From: RPRC01 sp034933285
GTDB taxonomy: Bacteria > Desulfobacterota > Desulfuromonadia > Geobacterales > Geobacteraceae
Direction of reading: 5' to 3'
DNA length: 64,000 nt
Assembly: GCA_034933285.1 (NCBI GenBank)
Contig: JAYFNT010000020.1
Span: forward strand, 135,308 to 199,307
Both the position numbers and the translations under genes were made by a program. Position 1 is the first letter of the stretch, and every line of letters begins with the position of its first letter. The notes below the pieces were generated by a model that had not been told where the DNA came from, made no database searches, and saw only the letters and a program-made list of their open reading frames with translations. Shown piece by piece: positions 25,404 through 34,390 of this stretch.

Positions 25404-27161
25404 TCAATCCCGCCCGTTGGTTTTCTTCATCTCTTCCTTGAGCAGATCACCAAGGTTCGATGTTGCTTTCCCCTGGGTGTCCATATACGCGGCGAAATCA
25501 TTCTTTTCGGCATATCCCGAAATGGCTTTGATGGAAAGAGCAATCTTCTTCTCGGTCACATCCACGTTGAGGACCATCGCTTCAATCTCATCACCGACCG
25601 CTGCGAATCCTTTGGGCGAAGGAACCTTTTCCTGGGAAAGCTCGGATACGTGTATGAGACCTTCGATGCCTTCCTCGATCTCCAGAAAGACTCCGAAATC
25701 GGTGACCGAAGTAACTTTGCCCCTTATTTTGGTGCCGGGCCGGTATTTGACCGGTATCTCGGTCCATGGATCGGGGGCAAGCTGCTTGATTCCGAGAGAA
25801 AGGCGTTCATTTTCAGGATCGATATTAAGGACGACCGCCTGGACGGTCTGGCCTTTGCTGTAAAGTTCGGACGGATGCTTCACGCGTTTCGTCCATGACA
25901 TGTCGGAAACATGCACCAGCCCGTCGATCCCGTCCTCTACGCCGATGAACACGCCGAAATCCGTTACATTCTTGATCTGTCCCTCGATCTTGGTGCCAAC
26001 CGGATACTTTTCACCGATCACTGTCCAGGGATTGACCTGAATCTGTTTCAGGCCAAGAGAGATTCTCCTGCCCGGGACGTCCACACCCAACACTTCGGCC
26101 TCCACCTCGTCGCCGACATGCAGGATGTCGGAGGGGTGGCGGACTCGCTTGGTCCAGGACATTTCAGAGACATGCACCAGTCCTTCCACGCCTTCCTCCA
26201 ACGATACAAAGGCGCCGTAATCGGCAAGGCTCATGACCTTGCCCTGGATCCTGTCGCCCGTATGATAGGTTGACTCAACTTTCAGCCAGGGATCAGGAAT
26301 GGTCTGCTTGATTCCCAGGGAGATCTTTTCCTTTTCCTTGTCATACTTGAGGACCTTGACCGCAACGGTATCACCGATCTTCATGACTTCGGAAGGATGG
26401 CCCAGCTTGCGCCAGGACATATCCACTATATGGAGCAGACCATCAATCCCGCCGAGATCGATGAATGCGCCATAGTCGGTTATGTTCTTGACCACGCCCT
26501 CAAGTACCTGGCCCTCGGCCAGGGTCGCAAGGGTATCTTTCTTCAACCTGTCCCGCTCCTCTTCCAAGAGTACCCTGCGGGAGAGAACCACATTTCCCCT
26601 CTTTTTGTTGACCTTCACCACCTTGAACTGGAAACTCTGGCCGATGAGCTTGTCCAGGTTGCCGATGGGACGCACATCCACCTGGGAGGCGGGAAGAAAC
26701 GCCGGTACGCCTATATCAACCGTCAAACCGCCTTTTACCGTGGCAACGATCTTTCCTTCAACCAGGCTTCCGTTCTCCGCTGCCTCCTCGATGCGGTCCC
26801 ACACTATCTCCCGCTCAGCCTTCTTCCTGGAAAGCACGATATAGCCGCGGATGTTTTCCTTTTTCTCAAAGTAAACCTTCACCTCGTCCCCGACCTTAAC
26901 GGAGAGTTGCCCGTTCTCGTCCATGAATTCGGCTATGGGAATGCAACCCTCGGATTTGTATCCGATGTTGACAAGAACATAATCGGGGTCTATCTGGACG
27001 ACGACACCTTTCACAATCTCCCCGACTTGGGGCTGCTTGAGGCTTTCCTGGAAAAGCTCCTCGAAATTCTCCCTGACCACCTGATTACCGTCATCGTCCA
27101 TATCGATATTCGGCCCTTCCGGCTCGTCAATGGATTTGCTGAAATCTTTTTCGTCGTTCAT
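25404..27161 (-). CDS. rpsA: 30S ribosomal protein S1
   Basis: S1 binds mRNA on the small subunit and helps initiation on structured messages. The 585-residue protein contains six S1 (OB-fold) repeats. Repeats 3-6 are the clearest, each with the pattern GxxxxVxDFGVFxxxxxGxxGLxHxS (for example KVTSVTDFGVFLEIEEGIEG). Repeats are followed by a Lys/Glu-rich tail. The frame starts with TTG then ATG; GAGGGGGT lies nine bases before the ATG at 27161, the start used. It follows the cmk/ispH frame by about 36 bases. Confidence 0.97.
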   Translation of the reverse strand: MNDEKDFSKSIDEPEGPNIDMDDDGNQVVRENFEELFQESLKQPQVGEIVKGVVVQIDPDYVLVNIGYKSEGCIPIAEFMDENGQLSVKVGDEVKVYFEKKENIRGYIVLSRKKAEREIVWDRIEEAAENGSLVEGKIVATVKGGLTVDIGVPAFLPASQVDVRPIGNLDKLIGQSFQFKVVKVNKKRGNVVLSRRVLLEEERDRLKKDTLATLAEGQVLEGVVKNITDYGAFIDLGGIDGLLHIVDMSWRKLGHPSEVMKIGDTVAVKVLKYDKEKEKISLGIKQTIPDPWLKVESTYHTGDRIQGKVMSLADYGAFVSLEEGVEGLVHVSEMSWTKRVRHPSDILHVGDEVEAEVLGVDVPGRRISLGLKQIQVNPWTVIGEKYPVGTKIEGQIKNVTDFGVFIGVEDGIDGLVHVSDMSWTKRVKHPSELYSKGQTVQAVVLNIDPENERLSLGIKQLAPDPWTEIPVKYRPGTKIRGKVTSVTDFGVFLEIEEGIEGLIHVSELSQEKVPSPKGFAAVGDEIEAMVLNVDVTEKKIALSIKAISGYAEKNDFAAYMDTQGKATSNLGDLLKEEMKKTNGRD

Positions 27162-27197
27162 CAAACTGTTACCCCCTCATAATCTAAGTTTTCCGTC

Positions 27198-28838
27198 TTA
27201 TTCCTGCTCGCCCCTGCTCTTTCCAAGAGGCGTTTTACTTCTGTCGATCTGCCTTATCTGATGCAAAACCTCGTCGATAACCCACTTGGGTGTCGATGCT
27301 CCGGCAGTGACACCTACCGTCTCCACTCCGTCGAACCACTCATCATTCAGCTGTCTGGCTGTTTCGATATGATAGGTCTTTGGCTGGATCTCGGCACAAA
27401 CCTGGGCGAGTCGCGTCGTGTTCGCGCTGTTGTATCCTCCGATTACTATCATGCAATCTACCTGTTTTGCAAGCTCTTTGGCTTCTTCCTGGCGAACCGC
27501 GGTTGCGTCACAGATAGTGTTGAACACCCTGATCTCGCTCCCCTTGGCAAGACATTCGAGAACCACGTTTTTCAGGTTTTCGAAAGACTGGGTAGTCTGG
27601 GCCACAATTCCTATCTTTCCGGATATGGCCAGTCTGCCTGCCTCTTCGCCGGACCCCGCGACGTACACCTTGCCCAGGGCATAGGATACGATACCCTGAA
27701 CCTCGGGATGATCAGCATCACCTACCACTACCACATCATATCCCGCCTGGGAAAGACTTTTTACATGCTCCTGAGCCTTTTTTACAAACGGGCAGGTGGC
27801 GTCTACGACTTCCAGCTCCTTGCGGTTAGCCTCCTGAAGTTCCTTGGCGGCAACACCGTGGGAACGGATGATGATCGCTCCGTTATCCAGGTCATTAATG
27901 CTCTCCAGGACCTTGACGCCCATTTCCTCCAGCCGCTTGACCACCTGCGGCGAATGGATGATGGGGCCGAGAGTGAATGTCTTGACTCCTTTGTTCGCTG
28001 CTTCGAAAGCCATCTGGGTCGCCCTTTCGACTCCGAAACAAAAGCCAGCCTGCTTCGCCAGGATTATTTTCAATCCGCAAACCTCCTGTGAACCCTGGTC
28101 CATCGGCCAAGTCACGGCAGGACCACCATTCCGCTTCCGTTCACCAGCCCGCACATACCTTTCCATAAGCGCCAGAACTTCCTCGATGGAAAGCCCGGTC
28201 GAATCGATTTCAACCGCATCCTCGGCCTTCCTCAGCGGAGCGTGCGTTCTTTGCTCGTCGCGGGCGTCGCGGGCTTTCACATCCGCTACCGTCTGTTCCA
28301 GGGTCACCTCTTCTCCCCTGGCCCTCAATTCCAGGTAGCGCCTCCTCCCGCGCTCTTCAGCAGAAGCGGAAAGAAAAAACTTCACCTCCGCGTCCGGGAA
28401 AACCACCGAGCCTATGTCGCGGCCCTCGAGCACGACATTCCCAGAACTGCCCAGGCGCCTCTGTTCCTGCAGCAACACGTCCCTGACGGCTTTTTTCGCG
28501 GAAACCCTGGAAGTCAGCAGGCTTATCTCAGGCGTCCTTATGTCCTCCGAGACATCGATTCCGTCTGCAATGACCCGGTAGCCCCCGTTACGCTGTTCGA
28601 AGGTGATTTCCAGGCCCCGGCAGAGGACAGCCAGCGATTCCTCGTCATCCGGAGATATTCCGGCGCGTTTCACGGCAAGAGCGACAGCGCGATACATGGC
28701 ACCCGTATCGATATACAGGAAACCCAGCCGTTCTGCCAGGAGGCGGGCTATGGTGCTCTTCCCCGCTCCTGACGGGCCGTCAATGGCGACGACCGGGCCC
28801 TTTCGGCTTTTGCTGAAAACTTCCCGGCTCACCTGCAT
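27198..28838 (-). CDS. cmk-ispH: in-frame cytidylate kinase / HMBPP reductase (cmk-ispH)
   Basis: One open frame of 546 codons encodes two enzymes. Residues 1-225 are cytidylate kinase: P-loop AIDGPSGAGKST, YIDTGAMYRA, and LEGRDIGSVVFPDAEVKFFLSA. It phosphorylates CMP/dCMP. Residues from about 256 are IspH, the [4Fe-4S] enzyme making IPP/DMAPP in the MEP pathway: AGFCFGVERA, SHGVAAKE, DATCPFVKKAQEHV and the SANTTRLAQVC and TAGASTPKWVIDEV motifs are intact. No stop codon separates them. An AGGAGG site eight bases before a TTG at 28073 suggests IspH can also start independently. The ATG at 28838 overlaps the aroA end. Confidence 0.92.
   Translation of the reverse strand: MQVSREVFSKSRKGPVVAIDGPSGAGKSTIARLLAERLGFLYIDTGAMYRAVALAVKRAGISPDDEESLAVLCRGLEITFEQRNGGYRVIADGIDVSEDIRTPEISLLTSRVSAKKAVRDVLLQEQRRLGSSGNVVLEGRDIGSVVFPDAEVKFFLSASAEERGRRRYLELRARGEEVTLEQTVADVKARDARDEQRTHAPLRKAEDAVEIDSTGLSIEEVLALMERYVRAGERKRNGGPAVTWPMDQGSQEVCGLKIILAKQAGFCFGVERATQMAFEAANKGVKTFTLGPIIHSPQVVKRLEEMGVKVLESINDLDNGAIIIRSHGVAAKELQEANRKELEVVDATCPFVKKAQEHVKSLSQAGYDVVVVGDADHPEVQGIVSYALGKVYVAGSGEEAGRLAISGKIGIVAQTTQSFENLKNVVLECLAKGSEIRVFNTICDATAVRQEEAKELAKQVDCMIVIGGYNSANTTRLAQVCAEIQPKTYHIETARQLNDEWFDGVETVGVTAGASTPKWVIDEVLHQIRQIDRSKTPLGKSRGEQE
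28071..28087 (-). promoter_or_regulatory. internal ribosome site and TTG start for separate IspH
   Basis: AGGAGG (28082-28087 complement) stands eight bases before a TTG codon at 28073. That TTG begins LKIILAKQAGFCFGV, where ordinary IspH proteins begin. It would give a 291-residue IspH from within the fused frame. Confidence 0.6.
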
Positions 28839-30118
28839 GCCACCTTTTCCAGCAGTTCGGCAAACCCCGGGAAGGAAGTCTCTATGCACCCGATGTCCGA
28901 GACCTGGATTCCCCCGTCTGCTACCAGTCCCGCGACCATCATGGACATTGCTATGCGGTGATCGCCGAAACTGTCCACACTGCACGCGGATAGCCGTTCA
29001 CTGCCAATGATTTCCAGACCGTCCTCCGTCTCAACAACTGTTATCCCGGCTTTCGACAGGTTTGCCGCCATGGCGGAGATCCTGTCGGTCTCCTTGACCC
29101 TGAGTTCCCTGGCGTCCCTCAGGACCGTCTTTCCTTCGGCACAAGCCGCGGCAACGCAGATGACCGGAAACTCGTCAATAGCCCTCGGCACCAGTTCACC
29201 GCCGATCTCGATTCCTTTCAGTCCGGACGAACGCACCAGGATGTCGGCAACGGGTTCGCCGGAGACCTCCCTTTCGTTGGACAGCTCCAGGGAAGCTCCC
29301 ATCTGCAGCAGGATATCGAGGATTCCGGTTCTGGTCGGGTTGGTTCCCACTCCGCTTATCAACAGTTCAGACCCGGGCACGATAAGAGCAGCCACGATGA
29401 AAAACGCCGCTGAGGAAATATCCCCCGGAACCAGAACATCCCTCGCTTCAAGAATACGGCCTCCCCTTATCCGTGCGCCGCTGGGCAACTGGTCGACATC
29501 GGCGCCGAAATAACGGAGCATCCTCTCTGAATGGTCACGTGAGAGAGACGGCTCGGTCACCACAGTATCTCCTGTGGCAAAGAGACCTGCCAGCAGCAGG
29601 GCCGACTTGACCTGCGCGCTGGCTACCGGGGAAGCATAAGAAATCCCTTCGAGAGGAGTTCCCTGAACTGCTAAAGGCGCCTTGGCGCCGCCGGTACGGC
29701 CCCATATGTTCGCGCCCATGCGGCAAAGGGGCTCGATCACCCTGCCCATGGGTCTGTTGCGCAGGTAACGGTCGCCGGTAAGCACGGAAAAGAACTTCTG
29801 TCCTGCCAGAAGACCTGTTATCAGCCGCATCGAAGTTCCCGAATTACCGCAATCAAGCACATCTGATGGCTCTTCCAGACCATTCATACCCTTGCCGTCG
29901 ATAAAAAGCGCGCCGGCGTCTTCTCTCGCCTCCACACCCATGGCCCGGAATGCGTTCAGAGTGGAGAAGGTATCCTCGCCCCGAAGAAAGCCGCGAACAA
30001 CGGTTACGCCTTTGCCGAGCGCTCCAAGCATGACAGCCCGGTGTGATATTGATTTGTCGCCCGGTACCGAGATGTCCCCCCTCACGTGCAAAGCAGGCTG
30101 GACCGTGTAGCTATTCAT
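28829..30118 (-). CDS. aroA: 3-phosphoshikimate 1-carboxyvinyltransferase (EPSP synthase)
   Basis: AroA joins shikimate-3-phosphate and PEP to make EPSP in the aromatic pathway. Signatures include VPGDKSISHRAVMLGAL near the N-terminus, LDCGNSGTSMRLITGLLAG, and RVKETDRISAMAANL and FGDHRIAMSMMVAGL near the C-terminus. The 429-residue length is normal. The frame runs to 30220, but CGGAG seven bases before the ATG at 30118 sets the start. It lies between tyrA and cmk in a single minus-strand operon from pheA to rpsA. Confidence 0.96.
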   Translation of the reverse strand: MNSYTVQPALHVRGDISVPGDKSISHRAVMLGALGKGVTVVRGFLRGEDTFSTLNAFRAMGVEAREDAGALFIDGKGMNGLEEPSDVLDCGNSGTSMRLITGLLAGQKFFSVLTGDRYLRNRPMGRVIEPLCRMGANIWGRTGGAKAPLAVQGTPLEGISYASPVASAQVKSALLLAGLFATGDTVVTEPSLSRDHSERMLRYFGADVDQLPSGARIRGGRILEARDVLVPGDISSAAFFIVAALIVPGSELLISGVGTNPTRTGILDILLQMGASLELSNEREVSGEPVADILVRSSGLKGIEIGGELVPRAIDEFPVICVAAACAEGKTVLRDARELRVKETDRISAMAANLSKAGITVVETEDGLEIIGSERLSACSVDSFGDHRIAMSMMVAGLVADGGIQVSDIGCIETSFPGFAELLEKVACR

Positions 30119-30137
30119 GAGATGCTCCGTATGGAAA

Positions 30138-31073
30138 CTATAAAATTGCGTCCCTGCTCTTCTTGGATTCCGCAAAGAAATTCTCGAGCCCCTGGCTATC
30201 CCGATTCTCCACCAGGGCACGGAGGTGGGAAAAGTATCCGGAGAACAGATCGATCATCTCCAGGAGAGCCTCACGGTTCATGAGTGCGATATCCCGCCAC
30301 ATCACCGGATCTGACGAGGCAATTCGGGTAAAGTCCCTGAATCCACCGGCGGAATAGGAGAGAATGCTTTCATCCAGGCGGTCATACCCTTCCACGGCAT
30401 TCACCAGGGAATATGCAACCATATGGGGCAGATGGGATATGGCCGCCACTATGCGGTCATGCTTGGCCGCATCCATTGTAATGACCTCCGACCCGGCAGT
30501 TTCCCACATCCTGACAACAGTATCCAGAGCGCGGGAATCCGTGTGGGAAGTCGGTGTAACGATACAGCGCTTTTCCTGGTAAAGTGCGGAAAAGGACGCA
30601 TCCACGCCGGACTTTTCAGTACCTGCTATCGGATGTCCGCCGACGAAATATGTACCGGCCGGCATAAGGGGCTCACATTCCGCTACTATTGCTTCCTTCA
30701 CGCTTCCCCCGTCAGTGACGATGCATCCGGGCGACAGGTACCCGCTGATCCGGGCCAGGAGGGAGCCGATCGCACAGACCGGCGTCGCAAGGAAAACGAG
30801 ATCCGCGCCCTTCACCCCCTCGCAAGGGTCAGTACTGTACCGGTCGATCACTCCAAGCTCCACGGCCCTCCGGAGGTTATTCTCGTTTCTCCCCACGCCG
30901 ATGATCTCACCGACAGCGCCCTTTTCCCGCAGAATTCGGGCCAACGAACCGCCGATGAGGCCCACGCCGATTACCGTCATTCTCTTGCTTACGGCAATAG
31001 TTTCCGCTCCGGCGTGTCCCCGTCCGGTGCAGAATCCGCCCGTGTCCCTTGGGATCTTCTGATTATCAGTCAT
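30138..31073 (-). CDS. tyrA: prephenate dehydrogenase
   Basis: TyrA oxidises prephenate to 4-hydroxyphenylpyruvate for tyrosine synthesis. The Rossmann motif is VIGVGLIGGSLARIL (near residue 35); SVKEAIV, the substrate-site motif FVGGHPIAGTEKSGV and AAISHLPHMVAYSLV are present. The 311-residue length fits the monofunctional enzyme. The first 30 residues are not conserved, so translation may start later. It lies seven bases after pheA and 19 before aroA, grouping Phe, Tyr and EPSP steps. Confidence 0.94.
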   Translation of the reverse strand: MTDNQKIPRDTGGFCTGRGHAGAETIAVSKRMTVIGVGLIGGSLARILREKGAVGEIIGVGRNENNLRRAVELGVIDRYSTDPCEGVKGADLVFLATPVCAIGSLLARISGYLSPGCIVTDGGSVKEAIVAECEPLMPAGTYFVGGHPIAGTEKSGVDASFSALYQEKRCIVTPTSHTDSRALDTVVRMWETAGSEVITMDAAKHDRIVAAISHLPHMVAYSLVNAVEGYDRLDESILSYSAGGFRDFTRIASSDPVMWRDIALMNREALLEMIDLFSGYFSHLRALVENRDSQGLENFFAESKKSRDAIL

Positions 31074-31079
31074 ACCGGC

Positions 31080-32156
31080 CTACGCTGTCCTCGGGTAGGA
31101 TCCGAGAATCTTCACGAACTGGCAGCAATCCCGCAATTCGCGAATTGCTTCCGATATAGCCGGATCCAATATGTGTCCGTCCAGATCAAGGAAGAAAATG
31201 TATTCCCAGGCTTTTTTCTTCAGGGGACGGGACTCGATCTTGCTCAGGCTGATTCCCCTCTTTGCGAACGGCTCCAGCATTCGATAGAGAATGCCCGGCT
31301 CATCCTTCACCGAAAACATCAGCGAGGTCTTGTCATCATTGCTTTTTTCGGCGCACTTTTTCCCAATGACGAGGAATCGGGTGAAGTTGTTCACCTGGTC
31401 CTCGATCCGCTCCCGCACCACCTTCAAATCATACAGGGAAGACGCAAGCTCACTTGCTATAGCGGCTGCGGTGTAATCCTCGCTCACGATCTGTGCGGCA
31501 ACGGCAGTAGATGCCACGTCAACCACCGGGACGTTGGGGAAGTTCTCCGCGAGCCATTCCCGGCACTGCGCTATGGGTTGCGGGTGGGAATATATCTTTT
31601 TTATGTCTTCAGGCCGGCCGGTCCGGGAAAGAAGGTAATGGTGAATCTCCAGCATTATCTCGGCAATGATCTTCAGGTCGCTTTCCATGAACATGTCGAG
31701 CGTGTGGGAAACCATGCCTTCCGTGGAATTTTCGACAGGCACCACCCCATACTGGGCGCGGCCCTTCTCGACCTCCTCGAAAACCGTCGGAATGGATTTG
31801 CTGGGGATCAGTTCCGCGGAAAGGCCGAACTGATGCATGGCCGCAATGTGGGTAAACGTGGCCTTCGGTCCGAAAAAGGCCACCTTCATCGGCGCTTCGA
31901 GGGCAAGCGAGGCCGAGATGATTTCCCTGAAAACGCTCTTGAGCGCTTCATTGGGGAATGGCCCGTGATTGCCGGCAGACAGGCGCTCGTAGATCTCCCG
32001 TTCCCTGCTGGGCACATAGAATTCCTGGGATTCGCCCTGCTTCAGCCTGCCGATCGAGATAACCTTCGATGCACGCTGATTCAAAAGCTCCAGTATCCTG
32101 TCGTCTATTTCGTCGATGGCATTTCGCAGTTCTTTGATTGTTTTCTTTTCAGACAA
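31080..32156 (-). CDS. pheA: bifunctional chorismate mutase / prephenate dehydratase
   Basis: The first ~85 residues are an AroQ chorismate mutase (RNAIDEIDDRILELLNQRASK ... IYERL). Residues 90-275 are prephenate dehydratase (FFGPKATFTHIAA, VPVENSTEGMV, NFTRFLVIG). A C-terminal ACT domain (FSVKDEPGILYRMLEPFAKRGISLSKIESRP) gives phenylalanine feedback. The 358-residue length is typical of P-proteins. The start is a TTG with an AGGTGA ribosome site; no better ATG exists. It heads the pheA-tyrA-aroA operon. Confidence 0.96.
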   Translation of the reverse strand: MSEKKTIKELRNAIDEIDDRILELLNQRASKVISIGRLKQGESQEFYVPSREREIYERLSAGNHGPFPNEALKSVFREIISASLALEAPMKVAFFGPKATFTHIAAMHQFGLSAELIPSKSIPTVFEEVEKGRAQYGVVPVENSTEGMVSHTLDMFMESDLKIIAEIMLEIHHYLLSRTGRPEDIKKIYSHPQPIAQCREWLAENFPNVPVVDVASTAVAAQIVSEDYTAAAIASELASSLYDLKVVRERIEDQVNNFTRFLVIGKKCAEKSNDDKTSLMFSVKDEPGILYRMLEPFAKRGISLSKIESRPLKKKAWEYIFFLDLDGHILDPAISEAIRELRDCCQFVKILGSYPRTA

Positions 32157-32452
32157 AGCGGAATCACCTGAGAGGGGCTTTCATGTATGTAGGACGTATT
32201 AATTTATAGTAAATGCCCAGAAAATGCAATGTATTTTTCCTGCCTCTGATCATCCCCCCCTTTTCGTGCAATCTGATCAAACAGAAAGACGAACTACATG
32301 AACCAACGTTAACAGCAGGCATCTCCACGTCATGCACATGATACCTTTTACGAATTTCAATTACGCGAAATTATTATGCAATAAAATTTGATGCTTCCAA
32401 CCTGGCCCATTGATATGTATAATGGCACGTCGTACAGTAATCACCCTTTCGG

Positions 32453-33850
32453 GTGATGAGTATGAATTCAACCGATTCGGCTGCTAGGTCCTTCAGGCAA
32501 AAGGACGGTTCAATTTATCCAAAAGGCGCCAAAATGCCATCATGCTCCCAGAAAACCAGGTTCACCTTGGTCCAGAAACTGATTATCAGCTATTTCGCGG
32601 TAGCTGTGTTCAGCATGGCAGCCACTGGGTTCTCCATTCTCGGACTTCATTCTCTGAATGGGATCGTCAGAGATATAGCCCACAATGACTTCGCTTTCAT
32701 GAAATCCGCGGAAGGCCTGCGCGAGTCCATATCCGCCCAGGAGAGGAATGCCGCCAAATATTCGGTCCTGAAATCACCCGAGTTCAAAGAGCTGTACCTC
32801 CAGCGGAACCGTGAATTCCTCTCCATGATAGATGAACTGAAAAAAAACAGCCCGGGCGCGCTCATGGTCGGCCTGGTCTCTGACTTCGGCGAATTCTCCA
32901 AAAAAGCGGACGATCTGTTCGAAGGGAAAAACAAGGATATAAAGCAACTTAAAGCTGCCGCGGATAAAGTGAACTCTTCCATCGAAGCGCTATTCGTTTC
33001 CCGGCAGGTAGTTTTGAACAACAAGTTGAAGAAGGCTGAAGAAAAGCGGGAAATGACCGTAAAGTGGACCTTGTTCCTTTCATTCAGCGGTTTCATTCTG
33101 GCCCTCGGCGTCATGGTTCTTTTCATTTATGCCATCTCGTCTTCAATCAAGAAACTCAAGCGTGCCACTCATTACATAGCAGAGGGAAATTTCGATTACG
33201 ACCCCCATATACCTTCAGGTGATGAGATCGGCGACCTGGCCAAGGATTTCACAACCATGGCTGGCCGGCTCAAGGTTTCGGAACAGATGTGCCTGGATGC
33301 CAGTCCCCTGACCCGTCTGCCAGGCAATATCGCCATCGAAAGGATCCTCACGAAAAAGCTCCACAAGGGAGAACCCTTTGCCGTCTGCTATGCGGACCTG
33401 GACAATTTCAAGGCTTACAGCGACCGTTACGGTTATATCAGGGGAAGCGACCTGATAAAGATGACAGGCGAAGTGATATACGAGGTGGTGCAAAGGCACG
33501 CCGATGATAACGCATTCGTCGGACACATCGGTGGAGATGACTTCGTCATGATAGTATCGTCAGAAGACGTGGACAAAGTCTGCCAGGGCGTTATCGACGA
33601 TTTCACCGTCCGGGTGCCTGAATTTTACAATGAAGAAGACCTTGCCCATGGCTCCATCGAAGGACTCGACCGTTATGGCGTCCAACGGGTTTTCCCCCTG
33701 ATGACCATTTCCATAGCCGTTGTGATGTGCCAGCAGGGCGAATACGATTCGGCTGTAAAGATCGCGAAGACAGCCGCAGAAATAAAGGAGTTCGCGAAAG
33801 GAGCGGCGGGAAGCAACTACTTCATCGACCGCCGGAAAAGGGCACGATGA
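32453..33850 (+). CDS. membrane GGDEF-domain protein with HAMP, variant GGDDF motif
   Basis: The protein has a four-helix-bundle sensor between two membrane segments (about 42-65 and 200-225), a HAMP linker (KLKRATHYIAEGNFDYDPHIPSGDEIGDLAKDF) and a GGDEF domain (YADLDNFKAYSDRYGYIRGSDLI). The active-site loop reads GGDDF, so diguanylate cyclase activity is uncertain. The start could be the GTG at 32453 or the ATG at 32534, which has AAGG seven bases upstream. Its stop overlaps the lipoprotein start (ATGA). The TCACCC/GGGTGA hairpin right before 32453 may be a leader element. Upstream 32157-32452 holds no other gene. Confidence 0.85.
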   Translation: MMSMNSTDSAARSFRQKDGSIYPKGAKMPSCSQKTRFTLVQKLIISYFAVAVFSMAATGFSILGLHSLNGIVRDIAHNDFAFMKSAEGLRESISAQERNAAKYSVLKSPEFKELYLQRNREFLSMIDELKKNSPGALMVGLVSDFGEFSKKADDLFEGKNKDIKQLKAAADKVNSSIEALFVSRQVVLNNKLKKAEEKREMTVKWTLFLSFSGFILALGVMVLFIYAISSSIKKLKRATHYIAEGNFDYDPHIPSGDEIGDLAKDFTTMAGRLKVSEQMCLDASPLTRLPGNIAIERILTKKLHKGEPFAVCYADLDNFKAYSDRYGYIRGSDLIKMTGEVIYEVVQRHADDNAFVGHIGGDDFVMIVSSEDVDKVCQGVIDDFTVRVPEFYNEEDLAHGSIEGLDRYGVQRVFPLMTISIAVVMCQQGEYDSAVKIAKTAAEIKEFAKGAAGSNYFIDRRKRAR

Positions 33851-34386
33851 GAAAACATCTTTTTATTTCATTGGCAACGATATTGCTGCTCTCCGGGTGT
33901 GCCACGGTCCAGCAGGCCGACCCACTCTACCAGCAGCAGAAAAAGAAACTGGCCCTGGCACAGATGCTCATTGAGGGCAACAAGATCCCAGCGGCAAAAG
34001 AAGTCCTCTCATCCATCAGCAAGGAATCCAAAATAAAGGGTATTACCGATGAAGCTCTTTTCAGGCTGGCACTTTTGAACCTGGAAACGGGAGAGCATAA
34101 GATAGCTACGGGCAAGTCAGGAGAGAACCTGGACAAGCTGCTGAATGATTACCCGTCGAGCCCGTGGAGAAACCATGCTGCCACGCTCAAGGGTTTGATG
34201 GATTCCTACGACGTGGCATTGGAAGAGCGCAACGGCCTTGAGCAGAGTGTCAGAAGCCTCAGAAACTCATACTCTTCACTCAAGAGCATGAACCTGTCCC
34301 TTTCAAGAGAGAACAAGGAACTGCGCCAGGGCATCGAGAAGTTGAAGAACCTGGACCTGGAGTTGGAAATGAAGAACAAGAAGTAG
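33847..34386 (+). CDS. lipoprotein with coiled coil, coupled to the GGDEF gene
   Basis: A 179-residue protein with a lipobox (LLLSGC) at the end of a hydrophobic signal. A helical TPR-like middle (AQMLIEGNKIPAAKEVLSSI) precedes a C-terminal coiled coil from about residue 125 (SLSRENKELRQGIEKLKNLDLELEM). It resembles YfgC/BamD-like or YbgF-like lipoproteins only in layout. The start overlaps the GGDEF gene by four bases, so both are made together; the pair suggests an envelope signalling function. The family is not recognised. Confidence 0.75.
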   Translation: MRKHLFISLATILLLSGCATVQQADPLYQQQKKKLALAQMLIEGNKIPAAKEVLSSISKESKIKGITDEALFRLALLNLETGEHKIATGKSGENLDKLLNDYPSSPWRNHAATLKGLMDSYDVALEERNGLEQSVRSLRNSYSSLKSMNLSLSRENKELRQGIEKLKNLDLELEMKNKK

Positions 34387-34390
34387 TCCG

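Noticed and set aside
30423..32171. 582-codon plus-strand frame opposite tyrA and pheA
   Set aside because: Antisense to two enzymes with intact motifs; no domain or start signal.
32414..32430. sigma-54 promoter TGGCACGTCGTACAG before the GGDEF gene
   Set aside because: The -24 half matches but the -12 GC is absent at the required spacing.
32430..32460. c-di-GMP riboswitch (GEMM) before the GGDEF gene
   Set aside because: Only a short TCACCC/GGGTGA hairpin is present; the GEMM core sequence is not seen.
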